Shown here piece after piece: positions 25,968 through 34,475 of a DNA stretch of 59,377 nucleotides. Position 1 is the first letter of the stretch. Every line of letters starts with the position of its first letter. The notes beneath the pieces are model-generated. The model worked only from the letters and a program-made list of their open reading frames with translations. It was not told the origin of the DNA and searched no databases. A program made the translations under genes and the position numbers. Source of the DNA: CALBZG01 sp964486295 (GTDB taxonomy: Bacteria > Bacillota > Clostridia > Peptostreptococcales > Anaerovoracaceae); contig CAZAMF010000012.1 of assembly GCA_964486295.1 (NCBI GenBank), positions 1 to 59,377 of the forward strand. The letters run 5' to 3'.

Positions 25968-26837
25968 CTAAAAAAGACTTTGGACGCTCTCGCAAATCCT
26001 TTTGGCAATGTACGGATTGTTCATGGTGTAAAGATGGACCCCATCCACTCCGTTTGAGACCAGATCGACGATCTGGTTCACCGCATAGGCAATCCCTGCG
26101 TCTCTCATTGCTTCCGGATTATGTTCATACCGCTGCATCATTTTTGTGAACTTGCCCGGCAGACTGGCGCCGCACAGGGATACCATTTTTTCAATCTGTT
26201 TCTTGTTGACCACTGGCATAATGCCGGCCTCAATCGGCACCGCTATGCCCGCGATCCTTGCTTTTTCAACAAAATCGTAAAACAGCTTATTATCGAAAAA
26301 TAATTGAGAAACCAGATGTTCGGCACCGGCATCGATTTTCTTCTTCAAGTTGAGTATATCGCTGATCATGTTGTCCGCCTCGGGGTGCCCTTCCGGATAA
26401 CAGGCGCCTGAAATTCCAAAATCCGAAAATTCAGGGTCGGATTTAATGAACGCAATCAGTTCAGAGGCATATTTAAAGTCGCTTTGAGGCGGAACATCCG
26501 GATTCACATCGCCCCGCAGCGCCAGTATGTTTTCTATATTATTTTTTTTCAGTTCACGGAGTACATATTTGACGTTTTCTCTCGTAGAATTCACGCAAGT
26601 CAGATGGGCCAGCGCTTCAATACCGTATTTATTTTTGATGATGGAAGCAATATCGCATGTGGAAGAGTCGGCTGGATTTCCGCCGGCGCCATATGTAACG
26701 CTGATGAAATCCGGGCGTAAATCCTTCAATTCCTCCAGTGTATCGTAAATCGTTTCGATAGAACTGGTTTTTTTCGGTGGAAAAACCTCGAAAGAAAAAA
26801 CCGTTTTCTCTCTGCCAAATAGTGATGATATTTTCAT
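25968..26837 (-). CDS. metF: Methylenetetrahydrofolate reductase
   Basis: FAD-containing TIM barrel of 289 residues that reduces methylene-THF to methyl-THF, the donor for MetH encoded next. Marks are FSFEVFPPKKTSSIE near the start with the catalytic Glu, FISVTYGAGGNPADSS, ILALRGD, and AEHLVSQLFFDN. GGAATT precedes the start. In acetogenic clostridia MetF pairs with MetV, but no metV is adjacent, so the electron donor is unclear. Confidence 0.95.
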   Translation of the reverse strand: MKISSLFGREKTVFSFEVFPPKKTSSIETIYDTLEELKDLRPDFISVTYGAGGNPADSSTCDIASIIKNKYGIEALAHLTCVNSTRENVKYVLRELKKNNIENILALRGDVNPDVPPQSDFKYASELIAFIKSDPEFSDFGISGACYPEGHPEADNMISDILNLKKKIDAGAEHLVSQLFFDNKLFYDFVEKARIAGIAVPIEAGIMPVVNKKQIEKMVSLCGASLPGKFTKMMQRYEHNPEAMRDAGIAYAVNQIVDLVSNGVDGVHLYTMNNPYIAKRICESVQSLF

Positions 26838-26922
26838 ATGTTAATTCCTTTCATCCGATCGCGAACTTTATAATTTACGAGTATATCACAAACGTATTTA
26901 ACATTATAGTAGTAAAGTGATG

Positions 26923-26951
26923 AAAAAACTGCAGCCCATAGGGGCTGCAGT
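26923..26951 (-). terminator. Strong intrinsic terminator of the aminotransferase gene
   Basis: A 10-bp stem ACTGCAGCCC/GGGCTGCAGT followed on the minus strand by six T. It lies 78 bases past the class III aminotransferase stop and directly upstream of metF. Confidence 0.92.
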
Positions 26952-27028
26952 CTATTGTGCAGTTTGTTCTTTGCATGATCCCGGATCCGCGCTTTGATAC
27001 GATCCGGCTATATTTTCCGTTGAGAATC

Positions 27029-28390
27029 CTAGAGTTTGAATTCCTTTTTGGCTTCCTCAAAGGCTTCTCCGAGAGACTTCATCACATAGTCGATGGTTTC
27101 ATATTCCAGAACTGCAGGCGGTTCAATACGGAGCGCCTTGGCATTGACCAGGGTGCCAGCTGTCATTACCTTGCGGGCAAACAACTCGGTCGCAACTTTG
27201 TAGCCGACTTCGGATTCAGGGAATTCCATACAGATCAAAAGGCCAGCGCCTCTGAATTCCTTCAGAACGGTCGGATACTTCTTTTGCAACTCTTTCAGCC
27301 CCTTCATGATATAGTCGCCTTTTTCCTTGCAGATTGCAGGAATATCATTTTCAAGCATATATCTGATCGTTGAGATTGCAGCCGAGCAAGCCAGCGGGTT
27401 CCCTCCGAAAGTCGGGGATCCCAGTATCCACGGATTGTCGATCAGCTTCTGGACCCACATTTTCGGTCTTGCAATAATACCGGTAATCGGCATGATTCCG
27501 CCGCCGAACGCTTTTCCGTACGTCATGATGTCCGGACATACGTCTTCAACCTCGCAGCGCCACATGGTTCCTGTACGTCCCATTCCGGTCTGGATCTCGT
27601 CCACGATCATGGCAACATTGTATTTATCACAGATCTTTCTAACGTCTTTCAGGTATCCCGTCGGCGGAATGATAACGCCGGCCTCACCCTGGATCGGTTC
27701 GATAATCACGCCGGCAACCTTTTCGCCTACTGCGATCAGGTTCTTGATGGCTGTTTCCATTGCTTCCGCATCGCCGTATTTTACATGCTGTACCTGCTGT
27801 ATCATCGGCAGATAGTCTTCTCTGTAGGCTCCCTTGCCGCCCATGGAGATCGCGCCGAAGGACTTGCCATGGAATGCACCTACTGTTGAGATGTACCATC
27901 TTCCGCCGGTTGCCAGGCGGGCAAGCTTAAGTGCCATTTCTATGGCCTCAGCGCCACCGTTTGTAAAGAAACAGTATTGGAGGTCACCCGGAGTGATCAT
28001 GGCAAGCAGATTGGCCAGGTAGCCTCTCAGCGGATCCACGAGCTCCTGTGAATGGAGAGCGTATCTGTCCAACTGGCATTTTACGGTTTTAAGGATTTCC
28101 GGATTTCTGTGTCCGCAAGTGAAAATTCCGAATCCGCCGAGACAGTCGATAAACTGAGTGCCATAGAGATCTTCGAAATGCTCGCCTGTATCGGTCCATT
28201 CTACGAACGATGCATCAGTTGACATCGACTTTCTGTATATCAGCCATCCCGGATTGACATTCTGGTTAAAATTTGAGATAGAATCTTTAACGATCTTGTC
28301 TTTTTCAGCCTTTGTCAGTTCATCTTTTTCAATATAACTTACTACTCTTTTAGCTTCTTTCAAAGCCTTTTCTTTGTTCATTGCAGTCAT
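27029..28390 (-). CDS. Class III aminotransferase, putrescine aminotransferase-like
   Basis: PLP-dependent omega-aminotransferase of 453 residues, closest in sequence features to the PatA/YgjG putrescine:2-oxoglutarate group. Marks are GFGIFTCGHRNPEIL, FFTNGGAEAIEMALKLAR, GAFHGKSFGAISMGGK, IIEPIQGEAGVI, IVDEIQTGMGRTG, and the PLP lysine in MTYGKAFGGGIMPI. I start at ATG 28390 after GGGAGG. It is monocistronic between two clear terminators. Ornithine or another diamine is an alternative substrate. Confidence 0.87.
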   Translation of the reverse strand: MTAMNKEKALKEAKRVVSYIEKDELTKAEKDKIVKDSISNFNQNVNPGWLIYRKSMSTDASFVEWTDTGEHFEDLYGTQFIDCLGGFGIFTCGHRNPEILKTVKCQLDRYALHSQELVDPLRGYLANLLAMITPGDLQYCFFTNGGAEAIEMALKLARLATGGRWYISTVGAFHGKSFGAISMGGKGAYREDYLPMIQQVQHVKYGDAEAMETAIKNLIAVGEKVAGVIIEPIQGEAGVIIPPTGYLKDVRKICDKYNVAMIVDEIQTGMGRTGTMWRCEVEDVCPDIMTYGKAFGGGIMPITGIIARPKMWVQKLIDNPWILGSPTFGGNPLACSAAISTIRYMLENDIPAICKEKGDYIMKGLKELQKKYPTVLKEFRGAGLLICMEFPESEVGYKVATELFARKVMTAGTLVNAKALRIEPPAVLEYETIDYVMKSLGEAFEEAKKEFKL

Positions 28391-28619
28391 TTTATGACCT
28401 CCCTCTAACATAAACAATCTTCATTTGCCCAAGCTTTTTCTTTTGTGTTACCACTTATTTTTCGATTATAGTCACTTTTTTTTTTGCAGGCAAGGCGATA
28501 TCATCAAATTTTCTGAAATATGACAATGTTGCCAAATTCGTGCTTGTTTTGTAGCAATTAAGTACAGTAAAAAGCAGGTTTGTACATTTGCAGCACATTG
28601 GCGCAGCAAAAAAGTTACA
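28391..28619 (-). other. Upstream region of the aminotransferase gene
   Basis: About 230 AT-rich bases with no gene. It must contain the aminotransferase promoter, but I could not settle on a convincing -35/-10 pair. The direct CAGCA/GCAGCA runs near 28590-28603 are too short to interpret. I checked for a sigma-54 site and found no GG-N10-GC pair. Confidence 0.4.
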
Positions 28620-28661
28620 AAAAAAGATAAAGACTATATCATTTTATTGGATATAGTCTTT
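28620..28661 (-). terminator. Terminator of the purB-purA-CofE-like operon
   Basis: A perfect 12-bp stem (28629-28640 with 28650-28661, AAAGACTATATC and its complement) with a 9-base loop, followed on the minus strand by ATC and seven T. Confidence 0.88.
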
Positions 28662-28690
28662 CTGATCATCTTTTTGCAGTATTGTTTCTG

Positions 28691-29983
28691 TTATTTTATA
28701 TAGCTGTCAAAGTAGCCCTGTATGTATACAAATGGAGTTCCTTTGTCTCCGGATCCGGAGGTCAGGTCGCACAGAGAACCGATCAGATCGGTCAGTCGTC
28801 TCGGCGTCGTTCCCTGAGCCACCATAGAATCCGTCATATGCTGATCTTTATTACGGATATAATCCGAGATGGCTTTCCTGAGCTCATCTCCGCATAAATC
28901 CTTAAAATCGTTGTCAGCCAGATACTTCAATTTGACTTCCTTCGGAACGCCCACCAGTCCTTCGGTATAGCCGGGCGAAACTACCGGATCTGCCAGTTCC
29001 CAGATCTTTCCGACGGGATCCTTGAATGCGCCGTCTCCGTAGACCATCACCTCAACATTTTTGCCTGTCAGTTTTTTGATATCAGCCTGAATGGCGTTGA
29101 CGAAATCTGTGCAATCATTCGGGAAGAGCTTGATTCTGCTTTCCGTTGCTTTGTTGGATCCAAGGAGGCCATACTTTGAATTGTATCCGGAATCCTCTAT
29201 CGGAGAAGTCATAATGTCGTCAAGCCCCAGAACGATCTCGGCTCCGGCTTCTCTCAGGATCCTTTTCGTTCTTGCACGTGTATGAATATCGCAAGTCAGC
29301 ACTCTCTTCGTATGCTGAAGGATCGTCCTTGGGTTGTTTGCAAATATGATCTCACATTCCGCACCTTCGGATTCCACGAGTTCTTTGTAGTATTTGACGT
29401 AATTCACTCCGGTAAACGTATGCTTCGCCTCGCCGAAATGCTTAAAGAACTCTTCTTCTGTCAGGACATCACTATATGGATTAATACCTTCTTCATCCAG
29501 TTTGTCAATATCGATCAGGTGATTTCCTACTTCATCAGCAGGGTAGCTGAGCATCATCACAATCTTTTTAGCACCCTTTGCGATACCTCTGAGACAGATG
29601 GCAAACCTGTTCCTGCTCAAAATAGGAAATATCACGCCGATGGTTTCGCCTCCGAGTTTCTCGGTTACATCGGTACCGATCTGCTCAATGCTTACATAAT
29701 TGCCTTGGGAACGGGCAACAACCGCCTCCGTAACGCAGACAATATCTCTGTCATGAATTTCAAACTCGCCGGAATTCGCAGCAGCCATCACAGTTTCAAT
29801 GACGATATCGTGCAGATTATCACCCTGTCGGATAATAGGAGCCCTCAATCCCCTGACTACTGTTCCGAATTTTCTTTCTGCCGCCTCTGCTGTCAGATTA
29901 TCCACATCCGCATTATTTCCTGCTTCTGCGATATTCTCTGCCATGTTATTTCCTATAGTATTATCTGTCCTGAATTCAGTCAT
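28691..29983 (-). CDS. Coenzyme F420-0:L-glutamate ligase (CofE)-like protein
   Basis: Homologue of the F420 gamma-glutamyl ligase family, about 430 residues; the CofE core alone is about 250, so this is a long variant. RGLRAPIIRQGDNLHDIVIETV and RDIVCVTEAVVARSQGNYV are the family segments, and GDGAFKDPVGKIWELADPVVSPGY is a likely active-site region. No F420 biosynthesis genes are seen here and clostridia generally lack F420, so the true substrate is unknown. The start is uncertain: ATG 29983 or 29995 (AAGGA nearby) are likely, while the frame is open to 30049. It follows purA by about 70 bases and precedes a terminator, so it is co-transcribed with purB-purA. Confidence 0.8.
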   Translation of the reverse strand: MTEFRTDNTIGNNMAENIAEAGNNADVDNLTAEAAERKFGTVVRGLRAPIIRQGDNLHDIVIETVMAAANSGEFEIHDRDIVCVTEAVVARSQGNYVSIEQIGTDVTEKLGGETIGVIFPILSRNRFAICLRGIAKGAKKIVMMLSYPADEVGNHLIDIDKLDEEGINPYSDVLTEEEFFKHFGEAKHTFTGVNYVKYYKELVESEGAECEIIFANNPRTILQHTKRVLTCDIHTRARTKRILREAGAEIVLGLDDIMTSPIEDSGYNSKYGLLGSNKATESRIKLFPNDCTDFVNAIQADIKKLTGKNVEVMVYGDGAFKDPVGKIWELADPVVSPGYTEGLVGVPKEVKLKYLADNDFKDLCGDELRKAISDYIRNKDQHMTDSMVAQGTTPRRLTDLIGSLCDLTSGSGDKGTPFVYIQGYFDSYIK

Positions 29984-30050
29984 ATCCTGCACCATCCTTC
30001 TTTTGTTTTCACAACGAATTATTATATTATCATTTATATTTGCTGTCAAA

Positions 30051-31328
30051 CTATGGCATCATGATGATGTCGTCTCTTCCCGGACCGTTGGAGACCATTG
30101 TGATTGGCAGTCCGATTTCCTTTTGGATTTCAAAGATATATTCGCGACATTCCTGAGGCAGCTCGTCAAAATTGCGGATCCCTCTTATACTGGATTTCCA
30201 GCCCCTTAAGTTCTTCAATATCGGCTTTGCTTTGTAAAGCTGCGTTGTGTTCGGGAAATCCTTTGTAACAACTCCATCGATCTCGTAACCGACACAAATC
30301 GGAATTTCATCCAGGTATCCCAAAGGATCCAATACAGTAAGGGCGACTTCGGTGGCTCCCTGGATGCTGCATCCGTATCGGGTAGCAACCGCGTCAAACC
30401 ATCCGACCCTTCTAGGCCGTCCGGTAGTGGCGCCGTATTCTCCTCCGTCTCCCCCGCGGTTCCGTAATTCTTCGGCTTCGGCGCCAAAGAGTTCACTCAC
30501 AAAAGGTCCGGCCCCGACGGAACTTGAATATGCTTTGGCAACTGCAAGGACCTCTTTGATTTCATATGGCGGGATCCCGGCGCCCACAGCAGCTGCGGCC
30601 GCCAGCGTGGAAGAAGATGTAACCATCGGGTAGATGCCGTGATCCGTGTCTTTGAGTGCACCGAGCTGCCCTTCCAGCAGTATTTTCTTTCCGTTTTTAA
30701 TGGCATTTCTGAGAAATTCGGCGGTATTGCCTATATATGGCCTGATCATATCCCGCCATTCCACCATGGTGATGTAGAGTTCTTCCGGATCGAGAAGCGG
30801 CTTATGGTATAGATTTTCCAACATCACATTTTTCAGCACGCAAACATTTTCAAGCTTGGATTTCAGCGTTTCATTATCAAAAAGTTCGCAAACCTGAAAT
30901 CCGATTTTCGCATATTTATCCGAGTAGCATGGAGCGATCCCGGATTTTGTCGAGCCGAAAGATCTGCCTGCCAGACGGGTTTCCTCATACTCATCAAAAA
31001 GAATATGGTAAGGCATGACCACCTGAGCCCGGTCTGAAACCAGGATCCTCGGCATCGGTACACCCGCCTCGATCAAAGCGTTGATTTCTTTCACCAGCCC
31101 CGGGATCGATAACGCGACGCCATTTCCGATCACGTTGGTTGTATGTCCGTAAAATATTCCGGAAGGGAGCATATGAAGTGCGAATTTCCCATAGTTGTTT
31201 ACTATGGTGTGCCCCGCATTGTTGCCACCCTGATATCTGACAATGATATCCGAGTCGCGGGCAAACATATCCGTGATTTTGCCCTTGCCTTCGTCTCCCC
31301 AGTTTGCTCCTACAATTGCTTTTGCCAT
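30051..31328 (-). CDS. purA: Adenylosuccinate synthetase
   Basis: GTP-dependent ligation of IMP and aspartate, the first step from IMP to AMP; 425 residues. The P-loop is ANWGDEGKGKITD; NNAGHTIV, the IMP-binding GSTKSGIAPCYSDK, EGQLGALKDTDHGIYP, and TGRPRRVGWFDAVA are also family marks. I start at ATG 31328 after GAGGTGG. It lies 50 bases after purB, so the two AMP-branch genes are adjacent in one transcript. Confidence 0.96.
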   Translation of the reverse strand: MAKAIVGANWGDEGKGKITDMFARDSDIIVRYQGGNNAGHTIVNNYGKFALHMLPSGIFYGHTTNVIGNGVALSIPGLVKEINALIEAGVPMPRILVSDRAQVVMPYHILFDEYEETRLAGRSFGSTKSGIAPCYSDKYAKIGFQVCELFDNETLKSKLENVCVLKNVMLENLYHKPLLDPEELYITMVEWRDMIRPYIGNTAEFLRNAIKNGKKILLEGQLGALKDTDHGIYPMVTSSSTLAAAAAVGAGIPPYEIKEVLAVAKAYSSSVGAGPFVSELFGAEAEELRNRGGDGGEYGATTGRPRRVGWFDAVATRYGCSIQGATEVALTVLDPLGYLDEIPICVGYEIDGVVTKDFPNTTQLYKAKPILKNLRGWKSSIRGIRNFDELPQECREYIFEIQKEIGLPITMVSNGPGRDDIIMMP

Positions 31329-31378
31329 GGTATCCACCTCGATTCTATATGATCAGTCTATTAATAACTGATTCGAAT

Positions 31379-32833
31379 TTACACTTTTACATTTCCTTTT
31401 ATACCCAAAAAACCGCAATTTTTATCAAGCATCGGTTTCACTTCGTTCGTGATATACTCCCGAGTCTGGACCGGAGCCATTCCGATGAAGTTTTCGGGTT
31501 TCATGATGGATTGAATCTCTTCCCTGTTCATGCCGAAAGCAGAGTCATCCGCTATCCGGTCCAGGAGATCGTTTGCCTTGCCCTCCTCCTTGACCAGCCT
31601 GGCAGCTTCCATGCTGTGGATCCTGATCCGCTCATGCAGTTCCTGTCTGTCCCCTCCCTTTTTAACGGCTTCCATAAGGATATTCTCCGTTGCCATGAAA
31701 GGCAGTTCTTCCTGTAAATGCGCTGCGATGACCTTTGGATAAACCACCAGCCCGTCAGAAACATTCATATATAATTCCAGAATTCCATCTATACTCAGAA
31801 AGGCTTCTGGTACAGAGATCCGTTTGTTAGCCGAGTCATCCAGCGTTCTTTCAAACCATTGCGTAGCAGCGGTTATCGCCGGATCGCTCATTAACGATAT
31901 GGCATGATTGGCCAATCCGGCGATTCTCTCGCACCGCATCGGATTGCGCTTGTAGGCCATCGCAGAAGACCCGATCTGGGATTTTTCAAAAGGCTCTTCG
32001 ATCTCCCTCATATGAGCCAGTAGACGGATATCGTTGGAGAACTTATGAGCGCTTTGGGCTATACTTCCTAGAACTGACAACACCCGGCTGTCGACTTTAC
32101 GGCTGTAGGTCTGCCCGGACACGGGATAGGTCTTGTCAAAACCCATTTTTTCAGCGATCAACGCATCCAGCTTTTTGACTTTTTCCACATCTCCGCTAAA
32201 TAGTTCCATAAAGCTTGCCTGCGTCCCCGTTGTTCCTTTGGAGCCAAGCAATTTAATAGATCCCAGGATATAGTCAAGATCATCAAGATCCATCATCAGA
32301 TCCTGTATCCAAAGGGTCGCCCTTTTTCCCACAGTAACGGGCTGTGCCACCTGATAGTGCGTGTAGCCGAGAGTCGGCATGTCATTATATTTCATGGCAA
32401 ATTCAGAAAGATTGCTGATCACGTTGATCAGTTTGGACCGGACCAGTTTCAGAGCTTCCGCCATTATGATCAGATCCGTATTATCGCCGACATAGCAGGA
32501 TGTCGCTCCCAGATGGATGATCCCTCTGGCAGCCGGGCATTGTTCACCGAACGCGAATACATGCGCCATTACGTCGTGACGCACCTCTGATTCCCTCCTG
32601 GCGGCTGTATCGAAATTGATATCCTCAAGGTTTGAACGCATTTCATCCAATTGCAGCTGTGTGATGGGAAGTCCAAGCTCGCTTTCAGCTTCAGCCAGCG
32701 CCAGCCAAAGCTTGCGCCATGTTTTGAATTTTTTATCGGGCGAAAACAAGTATTTCATTTCCGCACTCGGGTAACGTTCTGACAACGGGCTTTGATAGCT
32801 GCAGTACTTTTCCTTATTGAGATCCTTTGACAT
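31379..32833 (-). CDS. purB: Adenylosuccinate lyase
   Basis: Fumarase-superfamily lyase of 484 residues that cleaves SAICAR and adenylosuccinate. YQSPLSERYPSAEMKYLFS at the N-terminus, IHLGATSCYVGDNTDL, TLGYTHYQVAQPVTVGKR (catalytic His), KGTTGTQASF, and the signature IGSSAMAYKRNPMRCERI are present. AAGGAG precedes the start. It is the first gene of the purB-purA-CofE-like operon. Confidence 0.96.
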   Translation of the reverse strand: MSKDLNKEKYCSYQSPLSERYPSAEMKYLFSPDKKFKTWRKLWLALAEAESELGLPITQLQLDEMRSNLEDINFDTAARRESEVRHDVMAHVFAFGEQCPAARGIIHLGATSCYVGDNTDLIIMAEALKLVRSKLINVISNLSEFAMKYNDMPTLGYTHYQVAQPVTVGKRATLWIQDLMMDLDDLDYILGSIKLLGSKGTTGTQASFMELFSGDVEKVKKLDALIAEKMGFDKTYPVSGQTYSRKVDSRVLSVLGSIAQSAHKFSNDIRLLAHMREIEEPFEKSQIGSSAMAYKRNPMRCERIAGLANHAISLMSDPAITAATQWFERTLDDSANKRISVPEAFLSIDGILELYMNVSDGLVVYPKVIAAHLQEELPFMATENILMEAVKKGGDRQELHERIRIHSMEAARLVKEEGKANDLLDRIADDSAFGMNREEIQSIMKPENFIGMAPVQTREYITNEVKPMLDKNCGFLGIKGNVKV

Positions 32834-32925
32834 ATCCGAACTCCTTGTTTACCAGTTATTCCTCTGCATGAGATCCTGCTCTTCTTTCTTTTTAAAAAGC
32901 AAAGAAATGATATAAATAAAATAAA

Positions 32926-32954
32926 ATTATAACATCCGAACCGTAATTATGCAA
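32926..32954 (-). promoter_or_regulatory. Sigma-A promoter of purB-purA
   Basis: On the minus strand TTGCAT (32954-32949) and a perfect TATAAT (32931-32926) are 17 bases apart. The leader of about 85 bases has no recognisable purine riboswitch; it contains only a CTTTTTAAAAAG run. Confidence 0.7.
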
Positions 32955-32956
32955 AT

Positions 32957-32985
32957 AAAAGAGAGCCTGTAAGAGGCTCCTCTCC
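32957..32985 (-). terminator. Terminator of the ABC-transporter operon
   Basis: On the minus strand AGCCT-CTTAC-AGGCT, extended by several G-T pairs, is followed by CTCTTTTATTT. It begins about 6 bases after the operon's last stop and abuts the purB promoter. Confidence 0.7.
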
Positions 32986-32990
32986 CGTCA

Positions 32991-34475
32991 TTAATTATGT
33001 TTCGCCATGGTAATGATTTTATCGGCCAGTCTGGCTGCGTCCGCCGAATCATGTGTGACCAGGATCACCGTCTTACCACGGGTATACCTCCTCCAGCTTT
33101 CATCGATAATCCTGTTTTTCAGTGCTTCATCCAACCCTTTCAGCGGTTCGTCCATCAGCAGGAGATCGGCCGGATATGCAAGCGCCCTTGCCATTGATAC
33201 ACGCTGCCGCATGCCTCCTGACAACTGATCCGGGAGTTTTGAAAGCTCTGAAGAAAGTTCCATGCGATCCAATGCTTCTTTGATAACGGGATCGATCCGA
33301 TCTTCGCTTATTTTTCCCTTCAGCACCAGGGCGAGATTATCATAGATATTGAGCCACGGAAGCAGCCGGTCCTCCTGAAACAGATAACTGATCCGTGCAT
33401 GGTTTTTCCCGCTGGTGGAAAGCCCGGATCCTGCCACAGTCCCGCTATCTGCGGTTGCAAGTCCTGAAATGATCCTGAGCAATGTAGTCTTTCCTGCCCC
33501 CGAAGGCCCCATGATCGCTGTGATTTTATTGCTTTCCAGTGTAAGATTGTAGTTCCTGAACACCTCTTTATTATCGTAACGTTTTGATAAATTTCTGATT
33601 TCTATATTCGGGGCTTCTTCTGAAGCTTCCTCCTGATGTACTTCAACCGCAGTCTGACCCGATCCTGCAGGCAGACCTTTGCGCTCCGTTTTCAGCACCC
33701 TGCTACCCGGATATTCCCGCACTTCGATTTTTCTGACAAAAAATCGGATGATCCGCTCAAATGCGTAAGCCAGCGCGACGATGGATATGATCCAGGCGAA
33801 AAGTTCCCCAGTCTCAAAATAAATCTTTGAATTTAACAGATTATATCCCATTGAAAACTTAGGAACCGATAATACCTCCGCCGCAACGACGGATTTCCAG
33901 CTGAGTCCTGCAATCAGATTCAGCGAAGCTTTGATCTCTGGTTCAATGGATGGCAGATATAACCATCTGAATCGATCCCGGCCATTCACTTCAAAGACTC
34001 GCGCCATCTCCAGATATTCCGTTTCCATACTGTCCAGCCCCGAAAGCACATTGATATAAACCACCGGGTAGCACATCAGAAAGCAGACGAAAACAGGCAC
34101 ATTATTGGATGTCAGAAGCAGCAGCGCGTAGATGATCACCGCCATGACCGGAGTTGCCTTCAGAAAGTTGACCGGAAGACTCAGCAGGGAGCGTGCAGCG
34201 GCGCTCTTATAGGCAATCGCGGCACACGATACCCCGAGGATAAATGACAGGATCATCCCCAGCAAACAACGATAAATCGTCGCCGCTACATCCAAATAAA
34301 ACGTGCCGGTGACCAAAAGCGTCAGCAGGCTTTTCAGCGCCGTCACTGGAGTCGGCAAAATCAGGGGCATCGCTGTAATCATCGCGGCCAGCTGCCAGAG
34401 CAGAAGCCAAAACAGAACTGCAGCGATTCCCTTGATCATTTTGTTATCTTTGCTGTGAATACTTTTTTTATCCAT
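32991..34475 (-). CDS. ABC transporter permease-ATPase fusion (nitrate/sulfonate/taurine class)
   Basis: One 494-residue chain combines an SsuC/TauC-type permease (about 15-250, five to six membrane segments, EAA loop EMARVFEVNGRDRFRWLYLP at 156-174) with an SsuB/TauB-type ATPase (about 290-494). The ATPase is complete: Walker A GPSGAGKTT 323-331, Q-loop Q367, signature LSGGMRQ 418-424, Walker B LLLMDEP 438-444, switch H475. The linker (about 255-288) is Gly/Glu rich. These two are normally separate genes. The start overlaps the substrate-binding protein stop by one base (TAATG). The substrate is unknown; this class carries alkanesulfonates, thiamine precursors and others. Confidence 0.92.
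   Translation of the reverse strand: MDKKSIHSKDNKMIKGIAAVLFWLLLWQLAAMITAMPLILPTPVTALKSLLTLLVTGTFYLDVAATIYRCLLGMILSFILGVSCAAIAYKSAAARSLLSLPVNFLKATPVMAVIIYALLLLTSNNVPVFVCFLMCYPVVYINVLSGLDSMETEYLEMARVFEVNGRDRFRWLYLPSIEPEIKASLNLIAGLSWKSVVAAEVLSVPKFSMGYNLLNSKIYFETGELFAWIISIVALAYAFERIIRFFVRKIEVREYPGSRVLKTERKGLPAGSGQTAVEVHQEEASEEAPNIEIRNLSKRYDNKEVFRNYNLTLESNKITAIMGPSGAGKTTLLRIISGLATADSGTVAGSGLSTSGKNHARISYLFQEDRLLPWLNIYDNLALVLKGKISEDRIDPVIKEALDRMELSSELSKLPDQLSGGMRQRVSMARALAYPADLLLMDEPLKGLDEALKNRIIDESWRRYTRGKTVILVTHDSADAARLADKIITMAKHN

Noticed and set aside
28440..28620. Possible sigma-54 promoter upstream of the putrescine aminotransferase-like gene
   Set aside because: TGGCAACATTGTCA on the minus strand has the -24 half but not GC at the correct distance for -12, and no activator gene is adjacent.
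29282..30064. Open frame of 260 codons on the plus strand opposite the CofE-like gene
   Set aside because: Antisense shadow with no ribosome site and a composition unlike the neighbouring proteins.
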